Assembly: GCF_051020955.1 (NCBI RefSeq)
Contig: NC_135026.1
Span: forward strand, 8,098,501-8,162,500
Length of the DNA: 64,000 nt
Origin: Megalopta genalis
Taxonomy: Eukaryota > Arthropoda > Insecta > Hymenoptera > Halictidae
Direction: 5' to 3'
Shown: positions 49,721 through 61,020 of the stretch, in pieces
How positions within the stretch are numbered: the first letter of the stretch is position 1
Layout: each line of letters starts with the position of its first letter
Made by a program: the position numbers and the translations under genes
The notes under the pieces: generated by a model
What the model saw: only the letters and a program-made list of their open reading frames with translations
The model's database searches: none
What the model was told of the DNA's origin: nothing

Positions 49721-52250
49721 CTTAAAAAAAATTGAAGACGCCACTTTTAGGTTAAATCCCTAACACACTGATCAGTTCCAAAACGTGTTTACGCACTTAC
49801 TATTCCTGATACATTTCCCGAAAATTCCGCAATGTCAAAAATACACTTGGTGCTATAGTTATGCTAAACAGTGTAGATCGTTGATCACGCGATTCGCTCA
49901 GATCACCGAGTAAATTGTTCGACGAACGAACGAGCCGGGCCGCTTTGGCCGTGTGCGTTCAAAGTAGAGAAATCGTCTTCACGAAATAATTTGCGTGACT
50001 AGGTTCTGCTTCTAGAGGCCGGCCATCTTGTCTGGACAAGAAACGCTCCCTCCGTAAACGAAAACCAAGCGGTTGCTGTGGCGCAGCGGGGCAATAGCTT
50101 TCATCGGCCACGAGGGAACGGCTTCGATTTTTCTTGCCACCTCACGCTTGCCACTACCGGCCTTTGCTTTTTGCTACATTTCCATGACGGAACTAACGAA
50201 CCGCGCGATCACTGCACGTTCATTACCGGCGTAGATTGGTTAACTCGTTGCTGGTAGTAATTCAAATTATCCTGTCCGGGAAATGTTGACACTGGCCGTG
50301 CTTCGACGGACATTTTCTCCGACTGTTTTTCTTCTATAAACTGTCAACTTGCGAAGTGTATCGGCTTGGCAAAGAAGTATCTTCGGTTGTCACACATAGA
50401 GGGCGTTGTAATTGCTGTTCGAAAACCGAAATTACTTTCCTGCCAACCAATCGGCGTACGAAACAAGCACATCTGTTGCATGCTTTCCGCAGCCGTTTCG
50501 ATCTAGTCACTTCGTTGAGAAATCAAATTGAAAGCGGGCTGTCTCGTTCCGATAAAAACAGCTGTTACAGTGCAAATGAATTTCGATCGAATCATTCGGC
50601 ACAACGTTTACCTGCTTGAGTGAGAGCCGGAGGATTTCTTGCTGCCGGTGTTACAGTCGAAAGGACTCCGAATCGTTCGAGTGGCGACGAGAATGTTGTC
50701 CTTCGGAATTTTTAGCAGCTTCGAGGAGCGAGTGACTCGTCGTAAATGCGATGGAAAAGATGTGAACGAACGTAGAATATTGTTGTTTAGAATTTTTAAT
50801 AATTTGAATAGAGAATGAGAGATCTGGCAGAAAGTTGACAGGAAAGGTCTAGACGTTCCCGATGATCCAAGACGCATCGTCGGTGATCGGATGCCCCTGA
50901 AGATTGATTCTTCTTTACACGCTCCAGCAAGAACTGTAATCATTCCCACGGGACACTGATCGCTGAAAATTGCAAAAATTTTCACCCAATCGAAAGAAAT
51001 CTTGCAGAACGCAGAATATTTTCGCTCTCGTCCATTGTCTCCGATTACTGTGTCCTCGACCACGCGAACATAATTGTACAAACAGAAAACTGTAATCTAT
51101 TTTCATCGTTCTGAGTTTATCGCCAGATGGCAGTAACGGGCGAGTTTAGCGAAAGTAAACGAACTTTCCAGGTGAAACAAGCGCAGTTGCATATCACAGG
51201 CGCGACGACGCCATTTTCGAAATTATCATTCACGAACGAACAAATCTCGAAAGGTGGATGAAGCGAATCGCTGAATTGTTGACGATCAAAATGAGAGAAT
51301 AAGATGAGGAACTTTCGATGAAGTTCACGAAATAAAAATTTATAGATTTGTCGCAGTGGAAAATAAATACGAAAGAACAAAGAAAATACTAATCAAAAGA
51401 TAACTGAAAAGAGAAGTAGGGGATTAAACGCGAGATAAAGCTGCAGTTTTGAATTTCTTTAAATTTTATTATCGAAGCACCTGATCGATTCTGAACTTTT
51501 TATATTCAAAATCAACTTTCTTAATATTGTAGAAAATTCTCCAAAAATTATAATAATAATAATAATAATGCCAATTACTATTTTCTGCATTTTACACGTT
51601 GCTAGAGTTATATACATTTCATAATATTTATTTTATTCCATGCTTTAAGGAGAATGTTTAAAACCAGTATTTTTTTAAAACCAGTATTTTGTATAATATT
51701 TACTCAAGTAACAAAAATAGCGAGCGCTGTAGACAGAAAGATATAGCGGACTCCCATATAACGCAGTTAGGTCTAGGTTAGATCTAGGTTAGGTCTACGT
51801 CGGATTAAACTGACGAGGAAATAGAAAAATAATCCTCTTACATCACGAACAATCTTGCCAATGTTTATCAAAGAAATATCTTGTTCGACACAAGTTTAAC
51901 AAAAAAAAAACAATTACACAGTTATAATTATTTAAACAAATCTGGCAAATCCAGTATCCTCCAGCAGCAAGTATAACCTCAAAAAATTTGGTATAACCTC
52001 AAAATTCTTTCATTTCCTCTACTGAGACCAAGTTGCAGCACTAATTGCAGCGATAGCTGCACAAAATCTTAAGTTCAATGCAACCTGTGTCATAAATAAA
52101 TATCGTCCACTGTGCAAAACGATAGAAGCGGGACAATAAAGACGGAAAAATAACGAGAAAAAAGAAGGCAGCTAAAAAATGTGAAAAAATGAGAAGGAAA
52201 GTAATCGATAGATAGCTGAGCAGTCGCCGCGAAAAATTCGCCGGATACTT
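49721..52250. other. Unique intron sequence
   Basis: No coding exon recognised. A further GTTAGGTCTAGGTTAG cluster lies at 51766-51800 and an (ATA)n run near 51551-51568. Confidence 0.5.
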
Positions 52251-52800
52251 GAGGAAACTTGTGACGCACGTTCGGCAAGGGAGGCGCTTGGAGGGGAGAA
52301 GAAAGGCGCGGGCCGCGTCAGCGGATAAATTTTAATCACCGAAACCAGATCCGGCCGGTGTGGTGGGCCGCCGCATATGCATGTGCACGTGACCGATTGT
52401 AAAAGATCGCGCAATAAGCGGCCCGGCACCAGGCACCGAATAGTTTCCGAGATTCGCGATACCCTCTTCTTGCACAATGTGCTCGCTGAACGGCAACGGG
52501 CCCGGCCCGGCCCGGATAAGCAATCCGTATCGATGAAAGTGAACCAGCCGGGCCCGGGGTGCATCGACGCCGGAACGATAGTTTGGAGCGGAACGCGGGG
52601 ATTTGGGCCGGACGGGCCCGAGGCGGGGGCGACGTTACCGCAATCCTGAACCGAGGAATGAAAACCGGCCAAAGTCAATGGACCGCGGTCGAATCGGCGA
52701 GTGGGATTGTGGACCTGTCTCGATGTATATGGATAGAATGTTCGACGGCGATAGTTCTGGACTTTTCGGCGATTTCGGTGATTCGGGAGCCATTCGGGTT
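52250..52800. other. Intronic CpG-rich island
   Basis: GC- and CpG-rich with GGGCCCGG runs. It is open on both strands over several hundred bases. The longest frame (minus, 52172-52855, 227 codons) opens at a GTG and has no recognisable domain. It could be an alternative promoter or enhancer; the sequence alone does not decide. Confidence 0.45.
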
Positions 52801-54110
52801 CTAAATACGTCCTAGATAGATACTGAATAGGTCCTAAATGGGGCCTAGGTAGCACTAGAGGGATTCAAGAGAGGTTCTAGAGAGATCCTAAAGAAATCCT
52901 AGGAAAATTCTCGATAGGTCCTAAAGAGATTCTAGAAAGGTCCTAGAGGAGTCCTATAATCGGCGAGTGGGTTTGTGGACCTGTTTCAATATGTACGAAT
53001 AGATTGTTCGACGGCGATAGTTCTGGGCTCTTCAGCGATTTCAATGATCCGGGAGCCATTGGAGTCCTAAATACGTCCTAGATAGGTACTGAATAGGTCC
53101 TAAATAGGACCTAAGTATCTCTAGAGAGATTCAAGAAGATTCTGTAGAGATCCTAAAGAGATCCTACAAAGGTCCTAGAGGAGTCCTATAAAGGTGCAAA
53201 AAAGGTCCAAGATAGGTCTTACACAGGACCTAGAGAGATCCATGAAAGTACCTAGGGAAATCTTGGAGGGATCTTAGAAAAGTCCTCGATGGGTCCTAAG
53301 GAGAATTTAGAAAACTCCAAGACAACACCTAGAAAGGTCCTAAAGGAGTACTATAAAGGTGCAAAGAGGTCCGACATAGGTCCTGTCTAGGTCCTAGAGA
53401 GGTCCAAGAGAGTTCCTAAAGAGATTTTAGAGGGATCCTAAAAAAGTCCTCGATAGGTCCTAAGGAGAACCTAAAAAAATCCAAGAGAGCATCTAGAAAG
53501 GTTCTAAGGGAATCCTACAAATGTGCAAAAGAGGGCCTACATAGGTCCTAGAGAGATCCAAGAGAGTTCCTAAAGAGATTTTAGAGGGATCCTAAAGAAG
53601 TCCTCGATAAGTCCTAAAGTGATCCTAGAAAACTCCAAGAGAGCGCCTAGAAAGATCCTAGAGGAGTCTTACTAAGGTGCAAAAGAGGTCTGGGATAGGT
53701 CTTACATAAGTCCTAGATAGATTCTAGAGAGTTCCTAGAGAGATCTTAGAGAGATCCTAGAAAAGTCCTAAGGAGAACCTAGGAAAATGCAAGAGAACAC
53801 CTAGAAATGTCCTAAAGGAATCCTACGAAGGTGCAAAAGAGGTCCGTGATAGGTTCTAGAGAGATCCTAGAGACTTCTAAAAAGCTCCTAGAAATATCCC
53901 AGATGGATCTAGGAAGATTCTAGAAATGTCCTAAAGGAGTCCTGCAAATAGCTTCGAGATAAGTCTTAGATAGATAGGTCCAACAGAGATTCTGGAGAGT
54001 TCCTAAAGAGAGCATAGAGATGTCCTAGAAAAGTCGCAAACAGACCATAAATATGTTCTAAAGTCCCAGAGAGGGCCTAGAAGGAGCCTAAAGAGACCAT
54101 AATGGAACCA
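52690..54110. repeat. Minisatellite of 10-11-bp words (GGTCCTAGAGAG / ATCCTAAAGAG)
   Basis: Basic 10-11-bp words build blocks of about 152-165 bp marked by an AAGGTGCAAAAGAGG landmark (about 53190, 53354, 53516, 53673, 53825). At the left edge, about 265 bp including the border of the CpG island is duplicated (52690-52955 versus 52956 onward). Confidence 0.9.
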
Positions 54111-54224
54111 ATCAGAAGACAAACAGTATTCTACAAATCAAGCTGCAAAGTTGATAGAAGTTGCTTCAGATCTATAACTACCAGTTTTGAAAGGGTCTTT
54201 CCTAAGTTAGGTATTGTAGCAAGG

Positions 54225-55740
54225 CTAGAAAAATTCAGTATTCAGCCTTCAGTCTTCAGTCTACAATTTTTAGCCTTTACTCCAGTCTTTAATTTTCAGT
54301 GCAATCTTTAGTCTTTACCGTCCAATCTTCAATCTTCATTATTTAGTCCTATCTTTAGTCTTGAGCCTGCAGTCTTCAGTTTTTAGTCTTGCGTCTCCAG
54401 TCTCCAGTCTTCAATTTTCAGTCTTGTTCCTTCAGACTTCAGTCTTTGGCATCCAGCCTTCAACCTTCAGTCTTTAGACTCGTCCTCAGCCTTCAGTCTT
54501 CAGTCTTTAGTCTTCAACCATCTGTCTTCAATTTTCAACATTGTGCCTCCAGCCTCCAGTCTTAAATTTTCAGTCTTGTGCCTTCAGACTTCAATCTTTA
54601 GCGACCAGCATTCGATCTTCACTCTTTAGTCTTGTCTTCAGCCTTTGGACTCCCGTCTTCAATCTTCAGTCTTTAGTCTTATCCTCAACCTTCAGTCTTC
54701 AGTCTTCAATCTTTATTCTTCAGCCATCTATCTTCAGTTTTCAATGTTCAGCTTTCAGCTTCCAGTCTCCAATTTTCAATCATTAACCTTCAGATTTCAA
54801 TCTTTAGCATCCAGTCTTCAATCTTCAGACTTTCGTCTTGTTTTCAGCCCTCAATCTTTAGCCTTTAGTCCTCAATCTCCAGTCTTTAGTCTTGTCTTCA
54901 GCCTTTAGACTCCAGTCTTCAATCTTCACTTTTTAGTCTCTTCTGCATCCTTTAATCTTCTTTAATCTTCAGTCTTCAGTCTTGTCTTCAGTCTTTAGAC
55001 TCCACTCTTCCACTGCAATTTTTAATCTTCAGACTTCAGTCTTTAGCTTCCAATCTTCAATCTTCATTATTTTATCTTGTCTTCAGTCTTGAGCTTGCAG
55101 CCTTCAATGTTCAGTCTTCAGTCTTCAATATTCAACCGTCAACCTCCAGTCTCAAATTTTGAGTCTTGTGCCTTCAGACTTTAGTCTTTAGTCTTGCGTC
55201 TCCAATCTTCAATATTCAGCTTTAAGCTTCCAGTCTTAATTTTTCAATCTTGTGCCTTCAAACTTCAGTCATCAGCGTCCAGCCTTCAGTCTTCAGTCTT
55301 TAATCTTGTTCTCAACCTTCAGTCTTTAGCTTTCAGTCTTCGGTCTTTAGTCTTTAGTCTTCAATCTTCAATCTTTCGTCTAGACCTCAGCCTTTAGACT
55401 CTAGTCTCCAATCTTCACTCTTTAATCTAGACCTCAACCTTTAGACTCTAGTCTTCAATCTTCAGTCTTTAGTCTAACGTCTTCAGTCTTCTATGTTCAG
55501 CCTTAAACCTCCAGTCTTAATTTTTCTGTCTTGTGCTTCCAGACTTCAGTTTTTCAGTCTTAGTGTCCAGCCTTCAACCTTCCGTCTTCAGTCTTGTCTT
55601 CAGTCTTTAGTTCTCAGCCATCTGTCTTCAATTTTCAACGTTCATCCGTCAGCCTCCAGTCTAAATTCTCAGTCTTCAGCCTTCAGTCCTCAGTCTTCAG
55701 TGCTCAGCCTCCAGCCTCCAGCCTCCAATCATAAAATTTC
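54225..55740. repeat. CTTCAGT/CTTTAGT 7-8-bp minisatellite, about 1.5 kb
   Basis: Long run of CTTCAGTCTTCAATCTTCAG and CTTTAGTCTTGTCTTCAGCC phrases with irregular higher-order blocks. Plus-strand S/F/L/Q-rich frames are artefacts. Confidence 0.92.
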
Positions 55741-56625
55741 TCCCATCAGTCATCAAATCCCCCAACCGTATCCCCCGCAAACCTCTTCCGCTACCAATCA
55801 CAATAGTCAAAATATTGCTCTAATAAAAACTGCGTTATCGATACACGCAATATTCCATCGAAATCGTACCGCGACAGGACTTTCAACGATGGTGCAAGCC
55901 CTGTCCAGGACAGAGTCCTTGCAACAGCGGCTGCGAAACGTTGGTTATTGCGATGGAGTTGCCGGTTGCGTTGGAAGCACGGCAGCCTTCGATGGATCAT
56001 AAACCGAGTTAGGTACCCGAAGCGCGACCAGCCCGCCCGTGTGGCGGCGGCGGCGGCAAGGACGTGGCGTAGGAAGGAACAGATTATGTCCGGGTCGTTC
56101 TCCGCGGCGGATTCTGGGCGGCCGGTGCAGCCGGAGCTGGACAAAATTTTCTCGCGCCGCGGCTCCGGGGTAGGGGTTAGGGAAAGTGAAAAAGTGCAAC
56201 GTTAGTTAGGCAATTGCAGGTGACTCGCTTTGGCCGGGAGTCGGCCGACTACGTCGCGGCAAGGTGGCGCAACTATTTGGCATTCCGATAGGCCGTGTAG
56301 CTCACTGCCGCCGCCATCCGGCTGCCGAGGTACCACGAACCGGCCGCGTGCCTGCGAAGCCTCACCTATATGCCAGCGAGCCTCCTAAATCATCGCCGCC
56401 GTCGTCGGACTCAAAGGGCAGCTGTACGCCGAGGCTTTCAGAAGTCAAGAGCACGCGTTCTGCGTTCTTGCTTCGAACGTGTTGCGAAAGAACCATGGGA
56501 ATTCGTCTAGATTCCGATGAAACTGGAACCACAGAAGCTTCCTTCGTTCTACTCTCGGACCCCAGGGAGACTGACGAGTCGTTGTGGGTGGCCTTAAGGT
56601 AGCAGAACCTTAAAGGAGGAGAGGC
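55741..56625. other. GC-rich unique sequence
   Basis: 56.0-56.6 kb is GC-rich with a CGGCGGCGGCGGC run (about 56045) and overlapping frames on both strands. No recognisable protein. Confidence 0.5.
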
Positions 56626-56627
56626 CA

Positions 56628-57000
56628 CAAGAATCGTTCAAACGAGAAGCGATCTTTGGCAATTTTTTTACAGCATAAGACCTCGGTGAAATTTATCGTC
56701 ACTTGGCACGTATATTCTTTAGTATTTTAAAAGACAAAATGTTTTTTTTTGTTAGGTTTTATCGAATTTTAATGAAACGGACAGTGTTATTCGTTATGGT
56801 CCTCCCCGACGACTGCGCGCAGATTCATAAGGAATAACATGTGCTGTTTCGTTAAAAGTCGATAAAACGTAATGAAAAAAAACGTTTTGTATCTTGAAAT
56901 GTTGAAGAATCTATGTGCCAAATGGCGATGGATTTCGTCAAGGTCTTATGTTATAAAGAAATTGTCAAACATCGCCTCTCGTTCGAACATCGCTTCACAC
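56628..57000. mobile_element. Palindromic element with about 165-bp arms
   Basis: The arms 56628-56793 and 56832-57000 are reverse complements with scattered mismatches (AAAAGACAAAATGTTTTTTT versus AAAAAAAACGTTTTGTATCT; GACCTCGGTGAAATTTATCG versus its mate). The loop of about 38 bp is GC-rich. Confidence 0.85.
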
Positions 57001-57168
57001 GAGTGGACGCACCCTTAAGTGGACGCCGCTGTGTGCAAAGTGAGAAAACGCTGGAAATGTGCCAAGAAGTTATTATTCATTCTGCTACAATAATTCTATA
57101 GGAAGTTTTATAAAAAAAGCGTCCTCGTCTAGCCCGGCAGTACACGCGTGAACTCCAGAAACGGAAGT

Positions 57169-57320
57169 ACAGTAATTTCTCCCTAATTCGCGCTCAGATT
57201 GCGAACCGATTGTCAACAACTATAAAAATGTGACGCGAGGCTCGGATAATCGTACCTCCTCTTCCCAAATTGTCCATTTTTGCGCGCAGTCTGTGCGCGA
57301 ATTAAGGAGAATTTACTGTA
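57169..57320. mobile_element. TA-flanked MITE copy
   Basis: TACAGTAATTTCTCCC at the left and GGAGAATTTACTGTA at the right. It has a shortened left arm and is the outermost element of the left arm of the large inverted repeat. Confidence 0.8.
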
Positions 57321-57454
57321 CGATGTCAGTTTCGAGGACAGTTTCGGGATAACTGCTCCGCTCCTGGAGAAGGTTTCAAGAGACAATTTTACAGATTTCC
57401 CGCGTTCAAGTCGAGACTAATTTTTCTGATGTTAATGTCTATTATACGGATTAG

Positions 57455-57655
57455 AGTAAAAGACTCTCTAATTGACGCTCCGATTGTGCCCAAAAGATGG
57501 ACACTTTGAGAAAAGGGGATACGATTATTCGAGACTTGCGGCTCGTTTTTATAGTTACCGATAATATATTACTTGGATAATCGTATCTGCTCTTCCCCAA
57601 TTGTCCATTTTTGCGCGCAATCTGTGCGCGAATTAGGGAGAAATTACTGCACCCA
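57455..57655. mobile_element. MITE copy of the same family
   Basis: CTCTCTAATTGACGCTCCGA to GCGAATTAGGGAGAAATTAC, both arms present with the centre partly lost. Its mirror copy is at 59819-60040. Confidence 0.8.
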
Positions 57656-57804
57656 CGCTGGAGTGCTCATGGGACCCCCAGGGAGAAGTGACATTTATTG
57701 ATCATAATACACGAATATCTATATATATTTCGTATCTCTTTATTATACATAGTATGACATAATCAATATAGTACAATCACGAGGAAGCAAGGCTTCCTAA
57801 CATT

Positions 57805-58025
57805 GGGGTTTACTGGTCTCCCCAATTGACGCTCAACTTGGAAACGAAAATGGTCAATTTGGGAACAGTAGGCACGATTATTCTAGCCTTGCGACTCGTT
57901 TTAATAATTGTTGACAATCGGTGATTGTAAAAACGAGCCGCGAGGCCCTCGAATAATCGTGTCTCCTCTCCCCAAATTGTCCATTTCTCTGTACAAGTTG
58001 AGCGCGAATTAGGGAGAATTTACCA
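57805..58025. mobile_element. MITE copy of the same family
   Basis: TCCCCAATTGACGCTCAACT to GAATTAGGGAGAATTTACC. A central hairpin, TTGTTGACAATCGG, lies between arms. The mirror copy is at 59445-59665. Confidence 0.8.
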
Positions 58026-58320
58026 CCGGGTTCAAACAAACAGTTAACATTACAGTCGCCGTCTAAAAGTTTATTTTGCAATGACGATATTCTAGGGATA
58101 TTTTAGTTTGTCTTTTCGAACCAAGACAATTTGCCTTTCCCGTATTCAAATCTTCTAATTAATTTAACGCTGGAGGCGCTGCACAAGCAACTTAAGGGAT
58201 GATTCGCGAAATTTGATTTTGCAATAACGTTATCTTGTGACGGTGAAAGTGACTACTCGGGCCCTCGCGTGCCTTTCGCAAATGAATTTCCCCGACGACT
58301 TGTTGACAAAATGATTGCAC

Positions 58321-59010
58321 GTTGCCGGCGGAAGTGTCGCCGCCGTGGCCCGGCGACGGAGGAGCGTTCGATCATTTTTCTCTCGAAATTGTCCCGGTCT
58401 CTCCTAATTTCGCGCAGGCGTTTCCCAGCAACCTTGGCTACGCAGCTATCTCGCGCGCGCCGGATCGCCGACTTTCGGACCGAGAACATTCCTCGTATCG
58501 CGACAGCCGCGGCAGGGAGGGGGTTGGGGACGTACGGCGGAAATTAGGACGAATAGCCGAGCGTCGCCGGCGTAGAACTCCGCGGCGGGAATCCGGGGAA
58601 TTCGCAAAATTTTGCAAACTTTCATAGCCGTTTGCGAAACCGTTCGAACACCGTTAGGCCAATCGTTCGCGGGCATTGTGGCTCCCTCCCGGTGTTCGCG
58701 TAGCATTCTCCGAAGACGTCCTCCGCGCGCTGCACCTTGGACGTGTTCCGCAACCGCTTCAGCGAGCATCGCCTTTCGAACAGGTGCGATTGCTTTCACG
58801 TATGGCACGAGCATCTCCTCGGATTTTTTGTCCGGCGCGTTTCGAAGAAAAAACGTTCAATGGATGGCTTTATGAAAACGATGTCGCGCATTGAACCTCG
58901 ACGGGCCCGCCGCCTCTGTCTTCGGTGAACGGGCCCCGGCGAACGTTTCGTAGCCGTCTACCGGACATTTTTTTCGTTCGGTGATCTGGTCGTTTTCGCG
59001 TTCACGTTAA
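58321..59010. other. GC-rich spacer of the 57-60 kb inverted repeat
   Basis: Unique, CpG-rich DNA. An ATG-initiated minus-strand frame of 122 codons (58446-58814) and overlapping plus-strand frames exist, but none resembles a known protein. Confidence 0.5.
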
Positions 59011-59012
59011 AA

Positions 59013-59150
59013 GTTACAATCGTTTCTCCCTAATTCGCGTTCGGATTGCGCGCAAAAATGGACAATTTGGGAAGAGGAGATTCGATTAGTCGAGTGCCTC
59101 GCGACTCGTTTTTATAATCGCCGATTTCTAACGAGTATAAAAACGAGTGT
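59013..59150. mobile_element. Truncated MITE copy at the edge of the right arm
   Basis: It begins GTTTCTCCCTAATTCGCG and runs through GGACAATTTGGGAAGAGGAG to the central hairpin, then stops abruptly where the right arm of the large inverted repeat begins. It has no mirror on the left side. Confidence 0.72.
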
Positions 59151-59444
59151 AATCATTTTGTCAACATGTCGTCGGGGAAATGCATTTGCGAAAGGCACAC
59201 GAGGGCCCGAGTAGTCACTTTCACCGCCTCAAGATAACGTTATTGCAAAATCAAATTTGGTAAATCATCCCTTAAGTTGCTTGTACAGCGCCTCCAGCGT
59301 TAAATTAAATAGAAGATTTTAATACGGGAAGGGCAAATTGTCTTGGTTCGAAAAGACGAACTGAAACATCCCTAAAATATCGTCATTGCAAAATAAACTT
59401 TTAGGCGGCGACTGTAACGTTAATTGTTTGTTTGAACCCGGTGG

Positions 59445-59665
59445 TAAATTCTCCCTAATTCGCGCTCAACTTGTACAGAGAAATGGACAATTTGGGGAGC
59501 GGAGACACGATTATTCGAGAGCCTCGCGGCTCGTGTTTACAGTCACCGATTGTCAACAATTATTAAAACGAGTCGCAAGGCTAGAATAATCGTGCCTACT
59601 GTTCCCAAATTGTCCATTTTCGTTTCCAAGTTGAGCGTCAATTGGGGAGACCAGTAAACCCCAAT
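59445..59665. mobile_element. MITE copy, mirror of 57805-58025
   Basis: GGTAAATTCTCCCTAATTCG to CAATTGGGGAGACCAGTAAA. It lies inside the right arm. Confidence 0.8.
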
Positions 59666-59818
59666 GTTAGGAAGCCTTGCTTCCTCGTGATTGTACTATA
59701 TTGATTATATTATACTATGTATAATAAAGAGATACGATATATATGTAGATATTCGTGTATTATGATCATTAAATGTCACTTCTTCCTGGGGATCCCATGA
59801 GCACCCCAACGTGGGTGC

Positions 59819-60040
59819 AGTAATTTCTCCCTAATTCGCGCTCAGATTGCGCGCAAAAATGGACAATTTGGGAAGAGCAGATACGATTATCCGAGCCTCG
59901 CGTCACAGTTTTATAGTTGTTGACAATCGGTAACTATAAAAACGAGCCGCGAGTCTCGAATAATCGTATCCCCTCTTCCCAAATTGTCCACTTTTTTGGG
60001 CACAATCTGAGCGTCAATTAGAGAGTTTTTTACTCTAATC
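59819..60040. mobile_element. MITE copy, mirror of 57455-57655, most complete member
   Basis: CAGTAATTTCTCCCTAATTC to CGTCAATTAGAGAGTTTTTT. Both arms and the TAGTTGTTGACAATCGG centre are intact, making it a good family reference. Confidence 0.82.
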
Positions 60041-60168
60041 CGTATAACAGACATTAACATCAGAAAAATTAGACTCGACTTGAACGCGAGAAATCTGCAA
60101 AATTGTCTCTTGAAACCTTCTCCAGGAGCGAAACAATTATCCCGAAATTGCCCCCGAAACTGACACCG

Positions 60169-60343
60169 TACAGTAAATTCTCCCTAATTCGCGCACAGAT
60201 TGCGCGCAGAAATGACAATTTGGGAAGAGGAGATTCGATTATTCGAGCCTCGTGGCTCATTTTTATAGTTGTTGACAATTGGCTCTTCCCAAATTGTCCA
60301 TTTTCGTTTCCAAGCTGAGCGTCAATTAGGAAGAAATTATTGT
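60169..60343. mobile_element. MITE copy at the outer tip of the right arm
   Basis: TACAGTAAATTCTCCC to GGAAGAAATTATTGTA, with TA at both ends. Mirror of 57169-57320. Confidence 0.8.
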
Positions 60344-61020
60344 ACATGACGATTTACAAAAATTTTACGATAATTGGCGCGGTAAGACGCGTATATTTGC
60401 TGTCGAATAAAAATTTTATATAAAATTATAACTAGCCTACTCGTCTCCGTAACTCGGAACAGGCAAAGCAACATTTCGAACGGTTTCCGGGAGGGGAGGG
60501 AAGGTAACGATGCAAGGTTCGTGAGAAATGGTGTTTTTTGCGGAAAAATCGCTGAGGGAGAACGTTAATCGCGAATCATGCTAGCTCGATCTTAACGGAG
60601 TGAATAACTTCGCCTGATCGAACAGTCGAATTATGCGATGCCTTTTACTCGGATGACGCACGCATTTTACGGTATTTCGACGAAATTTCTTATGCTATGA
60701 AAACCCTCCCGAAACCTCGAGCACCAAAATATTAATTGATCTCTGATGATTTCATAATTAAATTCGGTGCTTGATGAAGAAAATCGCAAGATAACAAAAT
60801 ATTAGATTTGACAACGGTTTCATTTGTGAGATATTAATCATGTTAAATATTTCAATTTTTATTAAGAAAGCTAAAAATATTGCAAACTTCGAGCAAGCTT
60901 CTAAAAGAATGAGATTTATTAAATGATAATTTTTATATATATATATATATATATATTGCGTAGAAATCCGCAATTATTCTTACATCGTTTATGATACGTA
61001 AACGCATTATTACATTTTAC
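60344..61020. other. Unique sequence with a (TA)n run
   Basis: A TA microsatellite lies at about 60934-60956. No gene recognised. Confidence 0.55.

Larger units (their letters stand above)
57169..60343. repeat. 3.2-kb large inverted repeat (arms about 1.15-1.19 kb, spacer 0.83 kb)
   Basis: The left arm 57169-58320 and right arm 59154-60343 are near-identical reverse complements. They include MITE copies and the unique segments between them, such as GGAAGCAAGGCTTCCTAACA, GTAACATTACAGTCGCCG-type sequence and GGGCCCGAGTAGTCAC. The outer tips are MITE ends. Minus-strand 57878-58081 and plus-strand 59386-59589 encode the same 67 residues with two differences, an independent sign of high arm identity; these are not considered genes. 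Confidence 0.92.

Noticed and set aside
52172..52855. 227-codon minus-strand frame, the longest in the window
   Set aside because: It opens at a GTG inside a CpG-rich island where several frames on both strands are open together. The translation is proline/arginine rich without any family signature.
58446..58814. 122-codon ATG-initiated minus-strand frame in the spacer of the large inverted repeat
   Set aside because: GC-rich DNA with competing frames on the other strand and no recognisable domain. Kept only as a remark on the spacer.
57878..59589. Two nearly identical 67-residue frames facing opposite directions
   Set aside because: They are MITE and flank sequence in the two arms of the large inverted repeat. 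They show arm identity, not genes.
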